NCBI RefSeq assembly: GCF_943914685.1
Contig: NZ_CALUCZ010000022.1
Location: 1-31,789 of the forward strand
DNA length: 31,789 nt
DNA from: an uncultured Mobiluncus sp.
GTDB lineage: Bacteria; Actinomycetota; Actinomycetes; Actinomycetales; Actinomycetaceae
Direction: 5' to 3'
Below the pieces are notes generated by a model. The model did not search any database, had not been told where the DNA came from, and saw nothing but the letters and a program-made list of their open reading frames with translations. Of the stretch, positions 23,288-31,139 are shown piece by piece. The position numbers and the translations under genes are program-made. Each line of letters starts with the position of its first letter. The first letter of the stretch is position 1.

Positions 23288-24130
23288 ATGAGCGATAAGG
23301 ACAAATCTGTGGAACGCAGCGCCGCCAATGTGTGGGCTTTGAAAATTATTGGCGTCCTGGCCATTGTGGTGCTTTTAGTCATCGCGTTTTTCGTGGGGCG
23401 CGCCACCGCGCCGACAGCGAACCCCCCGACGGCCTCTCCCGCCGGTTCCGGTTCGTCCACCGGCAACGGCAGCGGTCAGAAGGCCGTGGCGGACTTTGTG
23501 GCCCAAACGGGCTTGGTCCCCGGTCAAGACTTCGCTTCCTCGGTCACGAACGAGGGCGGGCTGCAAGCCATGAAAATCCTGCACGACGGTGCCGACGAGC
23601 CCGAGCGCACCTTGGGGAAGCCCGATGCCCCGGTGACGTTGACCGTTCTGAGCGATTTTTCCTGCCCGATGTGTACCAGTTGGGGCAACGATACGTTGCC
23701 GAAACTGCAGAAATATGTCGACGACGGCACCCTGAAAATTCAGTGGCACAATATGGTCATTTTCGCTGACCAGTATCGGTCCGACGTGGCTGCTCGGGCT
23801 GCGATTGCGGCGATGAAACAGGGCAAACTGTGGGATTTCGTGCGGGCCGCCTACGGCAGCGCCCCCGAGGGCGAGCACCCCACTTATGACGAAAACAAGG
23901 TAATCCAGATTGCCCAATCCGTTGGCATCGCTGACTTGGGCCGGTTCAAGTCCGACATGAACTCCCCGGAAACCCAATCCACCGTTTCCCAAGAAACCGA
24001 ATCGGGCCATTCGGTAGGCGTCAACGGCACGCCTTTCTTCGTGCTGGGCGATTCCACGATTTCGGGAGCCTACCCGATTGAGTACTTCGAGCACTCTATC
24101 GAGTACCAAAAATTCTTGGCCACGAAGTAG
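23288..24130 (+). CDS. DsbA-like thioredoxin-fold protein, membrane anchored
   Basis: A 280-residue protein. An N-terminal signal anchor (about 18-40) is followed by a Ser/Gly-rich linker and a DsbA/BdbD-type domain. The active site is Cys126-Pro-Met-Cys129 (FSCPMC), and the cis-Pro loop is VGVNGTPFF. It should catalyse disulfide exchange outside the membrane. ATG 23288 has GAGGG 4 nt upstream. A possible -10, TATGCT (23248-23253), lies in the 67-nt gap. The CcdA-like gene 70 nt downstream is a likely electron partner. Exported cysteine-containing proteins in the window (CWB2, LRV, lipoprotein) are possible substrates. Confidence 0.9.
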   Translation: MSDKDKSVERSAANVWALKIIGVLAIVVLLVIAFFVGRATAPTANPPTASPAGSGSSTGNGSGQKAVADFVAQTGLVPGQDFASSVTNEGGLQAMKILHDGADEPERTLGKPDAPVTLTVLSDFSCPMCTSWGNDTLPKLQKYVDDGTLKIQWHNMVIFADQYRSDVAARAAIAAMKQGKLWDFVRAAYGSAPEGEHPTYDENKVIQIAQSVGIADLGRFKSDMNSPETQSTVSQETESGHSVGVNGTPFFVLGDSTISGAYPIEYFEHSIEYQKFLATK

Positions 24131-24200
24131 GCCCCGGCCACTGGCCACATCATTTTTCGAGCTCACTGCGGGCAGATAGACCCGTGAGGAAGGGGGCGCA

Positions 24201-25121
24201 ATGGACTCAGTAACTTTCGCGGTGGCGTATGCCGGCGGGATTCTGACCCTGTTTTCGCCCTGTTCGGCCCTGCTGATTCCGTCTTTCTTTTCTTACGCTT
24301 TTTCGTCAAAGACCAAGTTAGCGTCCCGCACCGCTGTGTTTTTCCTGGGTCTCATGGCGGGATTGCTGCCCACCGGGGCCGCTTTCGGAGCCCTCGGCGC
24401 GGTGCTGAACGCGAAACTGCGCGGTCTGACCGTGTGGGCGGGACTGATTATCGTCCTGTTCGGGGTGTGGCAAGCCTTGGCGCTGCCAGTACCGAACTTT
24501 GGCGGCCTGAAAAGCCGGTTCCAAGTGTGGAAACGGCGCCGTGCTGCGCGCCGCACCCCGGTTTCGGGGGGCTCCCCGCGGGGTGGGAACGCCCCGGTCG
24601 AACGCACCGCCCCGGCAGCGATTTTCCTGATGGGACTGACCTACGGGGTCGCCGCGACCGGCTGCCAAGCCCCGATTTTGGGTTCTATCCTCGCTTTCAG
24701 TGTCAGCGGCGGCTCCCCGGTGACCGGGTTCTTTACCATGTTTGCGTTCGGCCTGGGAATGTTTACCCCGGTCGCCGTGCTGTCATTTTTGTGGAACCTG
24801 ATTCCGAATCGGGTGCTGCGCCCGCGCCCCCTCAAGGTTTTGGGGCGGGATTCCACCGTCGGGAACCTGGTTTCTGGACTGTTGATTACCCTGTTGGGGT
24901 TGATACTGATGCTGACGGGTCCCGGCGGGCTCGCCACTTCCCTCCTGTCCGCCAGCACCCAGTCCAATCTGGAGTTCGCGGTGCAACGCGCCCTGTCCGG
25001 GATTCCCAACTGGCTGTTCTGGCTGCTGGCAGCGCTGCTGGTGGCATTCACGGCGGTCTACCTGTGGGGAAAGCGCCGCCCCCACCCTTCTGAGGACACC
25101 GCGCCTGACCCCGCCTCGTGA
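24201..25121 (+). CDS. CcdA/DsbD-family transmembrane thiol transporter
   Basis: A 306-residue integral membrane protein with about seven or eight hydrophobic helices. It has the two conserved intramembrane cysteines of the family: Cys21 in FSPCSALLIP and Cys155 in ATGCQAPIL. These carry reducing equivalents from cytoplasmic thioredoxin across the membrane. A basic cytoplasmic loop (about 95-135, KRRRAARR) separates the two halves and is longer than in typical CcdA. No cytochrome c maturation genes are nearby, so a role in resetting thiols of the adjacent DsbA-like protein is more likely. The Shine-Dalgarno is AGGAAGGGGG. Confidence 0.88.
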   Translation: MDSVTFAVAYAGGILTLFSPCSALLIPSFFSYAFSSKTKLASRTAVFFLGLMAGLLPTGAAFGALGAVLNAKLRGLTVWAGLIIVLFGVWQALALPVPNFGGLKSRFQVWKRRRAARRTPVSGGSPRGGNAPVERTAPAAIFLMGLTYGVAATGCQAPILGSILAFSVSGGSPVTGFFTMFAFGLGMFTPVAVLSFLWNLIPNRVLRPRPLKVLGRDSTVGNLVSGLLITLLGLILMLTGPGGLATSLLSASTQSNLEFAVQRALSGIPNWLFWLLAALLVAFTAVYLWGKRRPHPSEDTAPDPAS

Positions 25122-25150
25122 AGTTTCCCACCGTCATCGGCACAAACAGG

Positions 25151-25156
25151 TAGGAT
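25151..25156 (+). promoter_or_regulatory. -10 element of the MgtE/CBS gene
   Basis: TAGGAT ends 6 nt before the GTG at 25163. No Shine-Dalgarno is present, so a leaderless message is likely. Confidence 0.45.
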
Positions 25157-25162
25157 TTACAC

Positions 25163-26650
25163 GTGAGCAGAGACGAAGTTGAACGCGTCTTCGTGGGACG
25201 CCTGGGGGGAACCGCCGTCTTCGACCCTATCGGAGATCCGGTCGGGAAAGTGTATGACGTGGTGGTTTTGATGCACCGCCGGCCGCCGGTCGCTATCGGT
25301 TTGGTGGTGGAGGTGACCCGCGCCCACCGAGTTTTCGTGCCCATCACCCGGGTCACCGCCATCAAGTCCGGTGCCGTCATCACGACCGGGCTGGTGAACC
25401 TGCGCCGTTTCCAGGCCCGGCCTTTGGAAACTTGCGCGATTCAAGACGTGCTGGATCGGGTCGTGACGCTAAAGGACGGTTCGGGTCAGGCTCAGATTCT
25501 CGACTTGGGTATCGAGAGGCAAAAGGACCGGACCTGGGCTGTTACGGAACTTTACGTGGCTCGGTCCCGCCGGGGGGCGTTCCGCACCAAGCTGGGGGAA
25601 ACCTTGCACGTGGGAATCGAGGAAGTCACCGGTTTGACCGTCGGAGGCGCCGATCAGGCGGCTGATTCCCTGCTGGCCACGTTGGGCGACATGAAACCCG
25701 CCGATATGGCCGATGCTCTGCACGATTTGTCCGATTCACGAATGCTTTCGGTCGCGTCCCAACTGCCCGACAGTCGTTTGGCTGACGTGCTGGAAGAGTT
25801 GGAGGAAGACGATCAGGTTAAGATTGTGTCCTCGCTGGATCCGGCGCGGGCCGCTGATGTGTTGGACGTCATGCAACCCGACGACGCCGCCGACCTAGTG
25901 GCTGAACTGCCCCGGGAAGTCGCAGCGAACCTGCTGGAACTGATGGAGCCGGAAGAGGCGAAAGACGTGCGGCGTTTGCTGGCTTACGACGAGGAAACGG
26001 CCGGCGGCCTGATGACTACCGAACCGGTGGTGCTGGCGCCGGACGATACGGTCGCCACCATGCTCGCGCACGCGCAGCGCCGCGACATTCCCCCCGCTCT
26101 GGCCGCTATCGCGATGATTGCCCGCCCACCCCTTGAGACCCCCACCGGAAAATTTATCGGGGTCGTGCACCTGCAGCGAGCTTTGCGGGAACCACCCCAC
26201 GTCATGCTGGGAAACATTGTCGACACTGACCTAGAGGCCGTGACCCCGGATCGGTCGGTGGATTATCTGACGCGTACCCTGGCGACCTATAACCTGACCG
26301 CTATCCCGGTCGTGGGGCCAAACTCTGGTTCCCTGCTGGGAGCTGTCTCGGTGGACGACGTTTTGGACCACCTGCTGCCCGACGACTGGCGGTGGGAGGA
26401 CCGCGCCGAAGCTGAACAAGCCGCCATTGCGGAAGCCGAGGCCGCCGCCGGCGACGAGGAAACGGAACAAGATACCGCTGCGGCCCTGGCTTCGGACGAT
26501 GCGGAGGGCGCACCCAGCGATGAGGACGACGCCCCCGCACCTTTCCCCACGGTGAGCGCCATTTCGGCGGATCATGTTCACCCCCCGCAGACACCCTCAG
26601 AAACAGAGGCTGGTAGAGAGACTGGTAAGGAGGTCAACCCCGATGTCTAA
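25163..26650 (+). CDS. Soluble MgtE N-terminal and CBS-domain protein
   Basis: A 495-residue protein. Residues 1-85 resemble a PRC-barrel (DPIGDPVGKVYDVVV). About 165-275 is an MgtE N-terminal alpha-superhelix (repeated DxxADVLxxL units, ADLVAELPREVAANLLELMEPEEA). About 280-410 is a CBS pair (GLMTTEPVVLAPDDTV, GNIVDTDLEAVTPDRS). The tail is very acidic. The membrane domain of the MgtE magnesium channel is absent, so this is not itself a channel. It may sense Mg2+ or nucleotides and act on the DUF1003 membrane protein, whose gene overlaps it by 8 nt. GTG 25163 lacks a Shine-Dalgarno and fits leaderless initiation. Confidence 0.88.
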   Translation: MSRDEVERVFVGRLGGTAVFDPIGDPVGKVYDVVVLMHRRPPVAIGLVVEVTRAHRVFVPITRVTAIKSGAVITTGLVNLRRFQARPLETCAIQDVLDRVVTLKDGSGQAQILDLGIERQKDRTWAVTELYVARSRRGAFRTKLGETLHVGIEEVTGLTVGGADQAADSLLATLGDMKPADMADALHDLSDSRMLSVASQLPDSRLADVLEELEEDDQVKIVSSLDPARAADVLDVMQPDDAADLVAELPREVAANLLELMEPEEAKDVRRLLAYDEETAGGLMTTEPVVLAPDDTVATMLAHAQRRDIPPALAAIAMIARPPLETPTGKFIGVVHLQRALREPPHVMLGNIVDTDLEAVTPDRSVDYLTRTLATYNLTAIPVVGPNSGSLLGAVSVDDVLDHLLPDDWRWEDRAEAEQAAIAEAEAAAGDEETEQDTAAALASDDAEGAPSDEDDAPAPFPTVSAISADHVHPPQTPSETEAGRETGKEVNPDV

Positions 26651-27197
26651 GGGATTGGAGACCCCCACCGAAGGGCGCCGCGGAGTGTTCGGGCGCCGGC
26701 GCCGCTCTCAGATGGGCGCCCAAGATCGCTCGCTGTTTACCCGGGTGGCGGAAAGCACCGCCCGGTTCATGGGTACTTCCAAGTTCATTTTGTGGATGAC
26801 GGTTTTCGTGGCGGTCTGGATTATCGCGAACCTGATTTTGACCCAATCTTTCGGGGATAACCCGTGGGATCCCTACCCGTTTATCCTGCTAAACCTGATG
26901 TTTTCTACCCAAGCCTCGTATGCCGCGCCGCTCATCATGTTTGCGCAAAACCGGCAGGACGACCGTGACCGGGTCATTGCAGAACAAGACCGCCAGCAGG
27001 CCGCCCGGACCTTGGCCGATACCGAATATCTGACCCGAGAGATTGCCGCCCTGCGTTTGGCGGTGTCAGAGCTCGCGACCCGCGATTTTGTGCGTTCGGA
27101 AATCCGTGACCTGCTCGATGAACTGGAACAGCGCGCCGCCGACTCGTCCGACGAATCGGACGACACTCTCCCCAGCGCGGATTCTAACCAGCGCTAA
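26643..27197 (+). CDS. DUF1003 membrane protein
   Basis: A 184-residue protein with two transmembrane helices: ILWMTVFVAVWIIANLIL (about 48-65) and the conserved PYPFILLNLMFSTQASYAAPLIM (about 78-100). These are hallmarks of DUF1003. A charged coiled-coil follows (QNRQDDRDRVIAEQDRQQAAR), then an acidic Ser/Asp tail. Function is unknown. ATG 26643 has AAGGAGGT 7 nt upstream and overlaps the previous gene's last 8 nt, so the two are translationally coupled. The pairing with an MgtE/CBS protein recurs in actinobacteria and suggests one complex. Confidence 0.9.
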   Translation: MSKGLETPTEGRRGVFGRRRRSQMGAQDRSLFTRVAESTARFMGTSKFILWMTVFVAVWIIANLILTQSFGDNPWDPYPFILLNLMFSTQASYAAPLIMFAQNRQDDRDRVIAEQDRQQAARTLADTEYLTREIAALRLAVSELATRDFVRSEIRDLLDELEQRAADSSDESDDTLPSADSNQR

Positions 27198-27249
27198 CGG
27201 CGTATCCCCGGGGTCGCCGCGAGTTTGCGCCCGGCAAAAACCTGTTGGG

Positions 27250-27255
27250 TAAAAT
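27250..27255 (+). promoter_or_regulatory. -10 element of rlmB
   Basis: TAAAAT ends 7 nt before the ATG at 27263. No Shine-Dalgarno is present, so this is leaderless geometry. Confidence 0.45.
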
Positions 27256-27262
27256 GGTCGGC

Positions 27263-28231
27263 ATGAGTCCAAAGAAATCAACTTCGCACGCCCCGAAAGG
27301 TAGCGGCGGGGTGCGTCGGCACCGCTTGAAAGGCAAAGGGCCGACCCCGAAAGCCGTCAATCGCCCTTACCACCAGGCCTATCGCGACCGCCTGGAGGCG
27401 GAACGGAAAGCCACCCACACCTCGGGAGTAACCCAGCGGGCTGCCGCGAAAGACAAGTACCGGCCCACCACCGCTGCTGACAGCGAAATCATTTTCGGAC
27501 GCAACCCGGTAGTCGAAGCCGCCGCGGCCGGGGTACCGCTGAAACGGCTGTTCGTTTCCGCCACGCTCATGAAAGATGAGCGCCTGTCCAAAGTGGTACA
27601 GCGCGGGGCCGCTTCGGGAGCAGAGCTGCAAGAATGCTCCCCCGCCGACTTGGACCGTATCACCGCGGGAGGAACCCATCAGGGGATTGCGGCAGAAATC
27701 GCGGCTTACGAATATGCCGAAGTCATGGATTTGTGGGACCAGGCGGTCGCTCGAGCCAAATCCGAGCCTAACCGTCCGCCTCTGTTCATTGTGTTAGACC
27801 AGGTCACCGACCCGCATAACCTGGGGGCGACGCTGCGTTCCGCGGCGGCGTTCGGGGCTGACGGGGTCATTATTGGCGAGCATCGGTCGGTTTCGGTCAC
27901 CGCGGCCGTGTGGAAAGTTTCGGCGGGAGCGGCGGCGATTGTGCCGGTCGCAAAAGCGCGGAACTTGACTCATGCCTTGCAGCAGCTGCAGGCGGAGGGG
28001 GCGTTCGCTATCGGCTTGGACGGCGGGGGAGAAGTGAGTCTGCCCGCTTTGACGCTGGCGGATCAGCCTCTGGTGGTCGTGACCGGCTCCGAGGGCAAAG
28101 GGATTTCGCGGCTGGTGCGCGAAACCTGCGACCAGATTGTGTCTATCCCGATTGATAAACGCATGGAATCCCTGAACGCCGCTGTCGCCACCGGGATTGC
28201 CCTGTACCAAATCGCCGCCTTGCGCGGCTAG
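27263..28231 (+). CDS. rlmB: SpoU-family 23S rRNA 2'-O-methyltransferase (RlmB-like)
   Basis: A 322-residue SPOUT methyltransferase, probably the enzyme methylating G2251 of 23S rRNA with S-adenosylmethionine. A lysine/arginine-rich N-terminal extension (about 1-75) precedes the substrate-binding domain (IFGRNPVVEAAAAG). The catalytic domain has motif 1 LDQVTDPHNLGATLRSAAAFGADGV, motif 2 VVTGSEGKGISRLV and motif 3 IPIDKRMESLNAAVATGIALYQ, which form the trefoil knot. The ATG at 27263 gives MSPKKS; an upstream TTG at 27245 lies before the -10 and is rejected. cysS follows after 208 nt. In many actinobacteria cysS and this gene are adjacent. Confidence 0.92.
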   Translation: MSPKKSTSHAPKGSGGVRRHRLKGKGPTPKAVNRPYHQAYRDRLEAERKATHTSGVTQRAAAKDKYRPTTAADSEIIFGRNPVVEAAAAGVPLKRLFVSATLMKDERLSKVVQRGAASGAELQECSPADLDRITAGGTHQGIAAEIAAYEYAEVMDLWDQAVARAKSEPNRPPLFIVLDQVTDPHNLGATLRSAAAFGADGVIIGEHRSVSVTAAVWKVSAGAAAIVPVAKARNLTHALQQLQAEGAFAIGLDGGGEVSLPALTLADQPLVVVTGSEGKGISRLVRETCDQIVSIPIDKRMESLNAAVATGIALYQIAALRG

Positions 28232-28384
28232 GCGAGCGGACTGTTCCGGATTTGGGGTTTGCCTGGCACGAATGACCGATTTCACTGCGGTTCGAGACGA
28301 CCGCCTCAAATCGAAATCAGCATTACCTGCGATTTTGTACCCCAGGTGCCCGGAAAACCCAAAAATCTGTTTACGATCGGTCAC

Positions 28385-28400
28385 TCGTGCATTTGCACGA
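28385..28400. repeat. Small inverted repeat upstream of cysS
   Basis: TCGTGC and GCACGA flank ATTT (28385-28400), about 27 bp upstream of the cysS -10 hexamer. It could be an operator. The 208-bp gap shows no T-box or other recognisable leader. Confidence 0.35.
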
Positions 28401-28427
28401 TTACTGCCCCAAGCCGGACCAAGCCAT

Positions 28428-28433
28428 TAGACT
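28428..28433 (+). promoter_or_regulatory. -10 element of cysS
   Basis: TAGACT ends 6 nt before the ATG at 28440. No Shine-Dalgarno is present, so a leaderless message is likely. Confidence 0.45.
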
Positions 28434-28439
28434 TAGCTC

Positions 28440-29957
28440 ATGAAGATTTTTGATTCCGCCACGCATGAAGTCCGCGACTTTGAGCCGGTCACGCCGGGAA
28501 AGGTGGGGCTTTATCTGTGCGGACCGACGGTGCAGGGGGCTCCGCATCTGGGGCATTTGCGCGCCGCGCTGAACTTTGACGTGCTGGTGCGCTGGCTGCG
28601 TCGGCAGGGATACGCGGTGACTTACGTGCGCAATGTCACCGATATTGACGACAAGATTTTGGCTAAATCAGCCGCTGCCGGGGTGCCGTGGTGGGAGCTG
28701 GCGGCCCATTTCGAGCGGGAATTCGACTTTGCGTACCGAGCTTTGAATACCGTGCCCCCGACCGTGACTCCGCACGCTACCGGACATATTCCCCAACAGA
28801 TTGCGCTGATTGAGCGCTTACTCGAACGGGGGCACGCCTACAGTGATGCGAACGGTAACGTGTATTTCTCGGTGACGTCCCTGCCGGACTATGGCGCGCT
28901 GACGAACCAGCCGGTCAGCGAACTCGTTTCTACCGAGGACGAATCCCAAATCGACACCGCCACCGAGGCGGGCAAACGCGACCCTCGTGACTTCGCCTTG
29001 TGGAAAGCCGCGAAAGACGACGAACCCGCCGATGCGGCTTGGGACGCCCCCTGGGGACGCGGACGTCCCGGCTGGCACCTGGAATGCTCCGCCATGAGCC
29101 AGGCTTACCTGGGCGACACGTTCGACATTCACGGCGGCGGGCTGGACCTGCGCTTTCCCCACCATGAAAACGAGATGGCGCAGTCTCACGGGGCGGGCTG
29201 GGGATTTGCCCGATACTGGATGCATAACGCCTGGCTGACACTGAAGGGCGAAAAGATGTCGAAGTCGGTCGGTAACGTGGTCGGGGTGCGCCGTCTGTTG
29301 GAGGATTGGGATCCGGCGGTGGTGCGAATGTCCGTGGTCACCACGCACTATCGGACGAATCTGGAATACTCCGAGGATTCCTTGAAACAGGCGGCTTTGT
29401 TGTGGGACAAATTCACCAGTTTCCTCCAGCAAGTTTCGGGGTCCACTCCGGTGGGGGCGGTGGTTCCAGAGGTTTGCAATATTTATGGCGACGTCGAGCC
29501 GGACCTCGCTCGGCAACGCGAACTGGCCGCGGTCGAGTTACCCGATGACTTTGTGGCGGCTTTGGACGACGACTTGAATGTTCCCGGTGCCCTCCCGGCA
29601 CTGCACCGTACCCTTAAAACTGGTAAAGCGGCTCTGGCCAGCGGAGACGCAGCTGGCGCTCAGCAGGCCGCCCGGCAATTGCGCGCTATGCTGGACGTAT
29701 TCGGTTTAGACCCGGCCGACCCAGCTTGGGCCACGCCAGCGCCCGCTACGCAGGCGACCGGCGCCCCCGACACCGCGGAGACCCCAAACGACACCCTAAC
29801 AGAGCTGGTCACCGCCCTTTTGCGGCAGCGTGCTGACGCGAAAGCGCAGCGGGATTGGGACCGTGCCGACGCGATTCGTGACCTGTTGCAAGCCCACGTC
29901 GCCCCGGTGGTGGACACCCCCGCCGGCGCCCAGTGCGGCCCGGTCACGTTCGGTTAG
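28440..29957 (+). CDS. cysS: Cysteinyl-tRNA synthetase
   Basis: A 505-residue class I aminoacyl-tRNA synthetase that charges tRNA-Cys. The HIGH-type motif is His36-Leu-Gly-His39 (PHLGHL), and the KMSKS loop is residues 272-276 (GEKMSKSVGN). Zinc-ligand residues are Cys27 (YLCGPT), the Cys of LECSAMS and the HHENE segment (FPHHENEMAQS). YVRNVTDIDDKI is a family signature. An Ala/Thr/Pro-rich insertion near residues 432-450 precedes the C-terminal helical region, which has DWDRADAIRDLL. It ends GPVTFG, so it is full length. ATG 28440 lacks a Shine-Dalgarno and follows a -10 at leaderless spacing. Confidence 0.97.
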   Translation: MKIFDSATHEVRDFEPVTPGKVGLYLCGPTVQGAPHLGHLRAALNFDVLVRWLRRQGYAVTYVRNVTDIDDKILAKSAAAGVPWWELAAHFEREFDFAYRALNTVPPTVTPHATGHIPQQIALIERLLERGHAYSDANGNVYFSVTSLPDYGALTNQPVSELVSTEDESQIDTATEAGKRDPRDFALWKAAKDDEPADAAWDAPWGRGRPGWHLECSAMSQAYLGDTFDIHGGGLDLRFPHHENEMAQSHGAGWGFARYWMHNAWLTLKGEKMSKSVGNVVGVRRLLEDWDPAVVRMSVVTTHYRTNLEYSEDSLKQAALLWDKFTSFLQQVSGSTPVGAVVPEVCNIYGDVEPDLARQRELAAVELPDDFVAALDDDLNVPGALPALHRTLKTGKAALASGDAAGAQQAARQLRAMLDVFGLDPADPAWATPAPATQATGAPDTAETPNDTLTELVTALLRQRADAKAQRDWDRADAIRDLLQAHVAPVVDTPAGAQCGPVTFG

Positions 29958-29976
29958 CTCCGTAAAGCAGGTCAGA

Positions 29977-30738
29977 TTGTTGAAAAAACACGACTTTACC
30001 GCGGGAATCAAGGCGGGACTTCCCATCGGGCTGGGCTATTTCGCGGTATCCATCGCCATCGGTATGTATTGGGCGCAAGGCAAGCTGCCGCCCCTGTCCT
30101 CGGCCGTCTTTTCCCTGACCAATATGTCCTCTACCGGCCAGTTTGCCGGTATCACCATCATTGCGGCCCAGGGCGGTCTGGTGGAACTGGCTGTCACCAC
30201 GGCGCTGGTGAACCTGCGCTACCTGCTGATGAGTACCTCCCTGTCCCAGCGCTTGACCAGTACGAACCCTCGCCCGGTCGGCAGTCTCAAACGAATGGTG
30301 ATGGCGCTGGGGGTCACCGACGAGATTTATGCCATCAACATCGGGCGGGCTCACGTGGGTTTCGCGCATTATCTGGGTTCGATGATTCTGCCGATTCTGG
30401 GTTGGGTGTCAGGCACTCTGGTCGGGGCGTATGTGGGCGAGGCGCTGCCCAAAGCGGTGGAAAACGCGGCGGGAATTTTGCTTTACGCCATGTTTATCGC
30501 CATCGTCATGCCCCCGTTTAAACAGTCCTCGCAGGTAAAAATAGTGGTGGCCATCGCGGCCGGAACTTCAGTCGCCCTCGCTTTTGCCCCGGTCGTGTCC
30601 CAGCTGTCCTCCGGCTGGCGCATCATTATCGCCACCCTGGTGGCCGCGGGGATTGGGGCCACGTTCTTTCCGCACCAGGAGCCAGCCACCGGCCCGCAAC
30701 TGTCCGGCGGCGAGGCGGAGAAAGCGGGTGAGCTATGA
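29977..30738 (+). CDS. azlC: AzlC-family branched-chain amino acid exporter, large subunit
   Basis: A 253-residue membrane protein of the AzlC/YgaZ family, which with AzlD exports branched-chain or related amino acids. Conserved segments are KAGLPIGLGYFAVSIAIG, LSSAVFSLTNMSSTGQFAG and TTALVNLRYLLMSTSLSQRL, followed by several more helices. The true start is uncertain. The TTG at 29977 (6 nt after AGCAGG) or at 29980 is chosen because the family N-terminus begins shortly before the GIKAGLPI motif; a longer frame overlaps cysS. Its stop overlaps the azlD start (ATGA). Confidence 0.88.
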   Translation: MLKKHDFTAGIKAGLPIGLGYFAVSIAIGMYWAQGKLPPLSSAVFSLTNMSSTGQFAGITIIAAQGGLVELAVTTALVNLRYLLMSTSLSQRLTSTNPRPVGSLKRMVMALGVTDEIYAINIGRAHVGFAHYLGSMILPILGWVSGTLVGAYVGEALPKAVENAAGILLYAMFIAIVMPPFKQSSQVKIVVAIAAGTSVALAFAPVVSQLSSGWRIIIATLVAAGIGATFFPHQEPATGPQLSGGEAEKAGEL

Positions 30739-31058
30739 GCTACCTGGCCACTGCTATCCTGGTAACCGCGCTGGTCACCTATGCTTTGCGCGCCCTGCCG
30801 CTGCTGGTGTTGCGCCGGGACATCAAATCCCCGTGGATTAATTCTTTCCTGTACTACGTGCCGTGGGCGGTGCTGGCCGCGATGATTATTCCCGCCGCGT
30901 TCCTCTCGACCGGTTCCCTGATTTCCGCAGTGTTGGGCATCGGGGTCGCCCTGGTGCTGTCGTGGCGAGGACAGTCGCTGTTCGTTGTGGCTGTCGCCGC
31001 GGCGCTCACGGTGTGGGTTTGTGAGGTCGCACTAGGGTTCTTGCCCGCCCTTTCGTGA
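30735..31058 (+). CDS. azlD: AzlD-family branched-chain amino acid exporter, small subunit
   Basis: A 107-residue membrane protein with four or so hydrophobic helices. The family signatures are ALVTYALRALPLLVLRR near the N-terminus and YVPWAVLAAMIIPAAF in the middle. The start codon overlaps the azlC stop in ATGA, so the two are translationally coupled and probably form one transporter. Confidence 0.9.
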   Translation: MSYLATAILVTALVTYALRALPLLVLRRDIKSPWINSFLYYVPWAVLAAMIIPAAFLSTGSLISAVLGIGVALVLSWRGQSLFVVAVAAALTVWVCEVALGFLPALS

Positions 31059-31124
31059 ACACTCGCCAAAGGCGTGACACACCAGAAAACCGGGACCAAA
31101 AGCCCTATGACGGGCAAAGGCCTG

Positions 31125-31133
31125 TGCAAGAAT
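31125..31133 (+). promoter_or_regulatory. Extended -10 promoter of gpmA
   Basis: TGC-AAGAAT (AAGAAT at 31128-31133) ends 6 nt before the ATG at 31140. No Shine-Dalgarno is present, so a leaderless message is likely. Confidence 0.4.
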
Positions 31134-31139
31134 GAAACT

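Noticed and set aside
25163..26650. Calling this gene a magnesium channel (MgtE)
   Set aside because: Only the N-terminal and CBS parts are present. There are no transmembrane helices.
28232..28439. T-box leader upstream of cysS
   Set aside because: No T-box consensus or terminator is visible, and the start looks leaderless.
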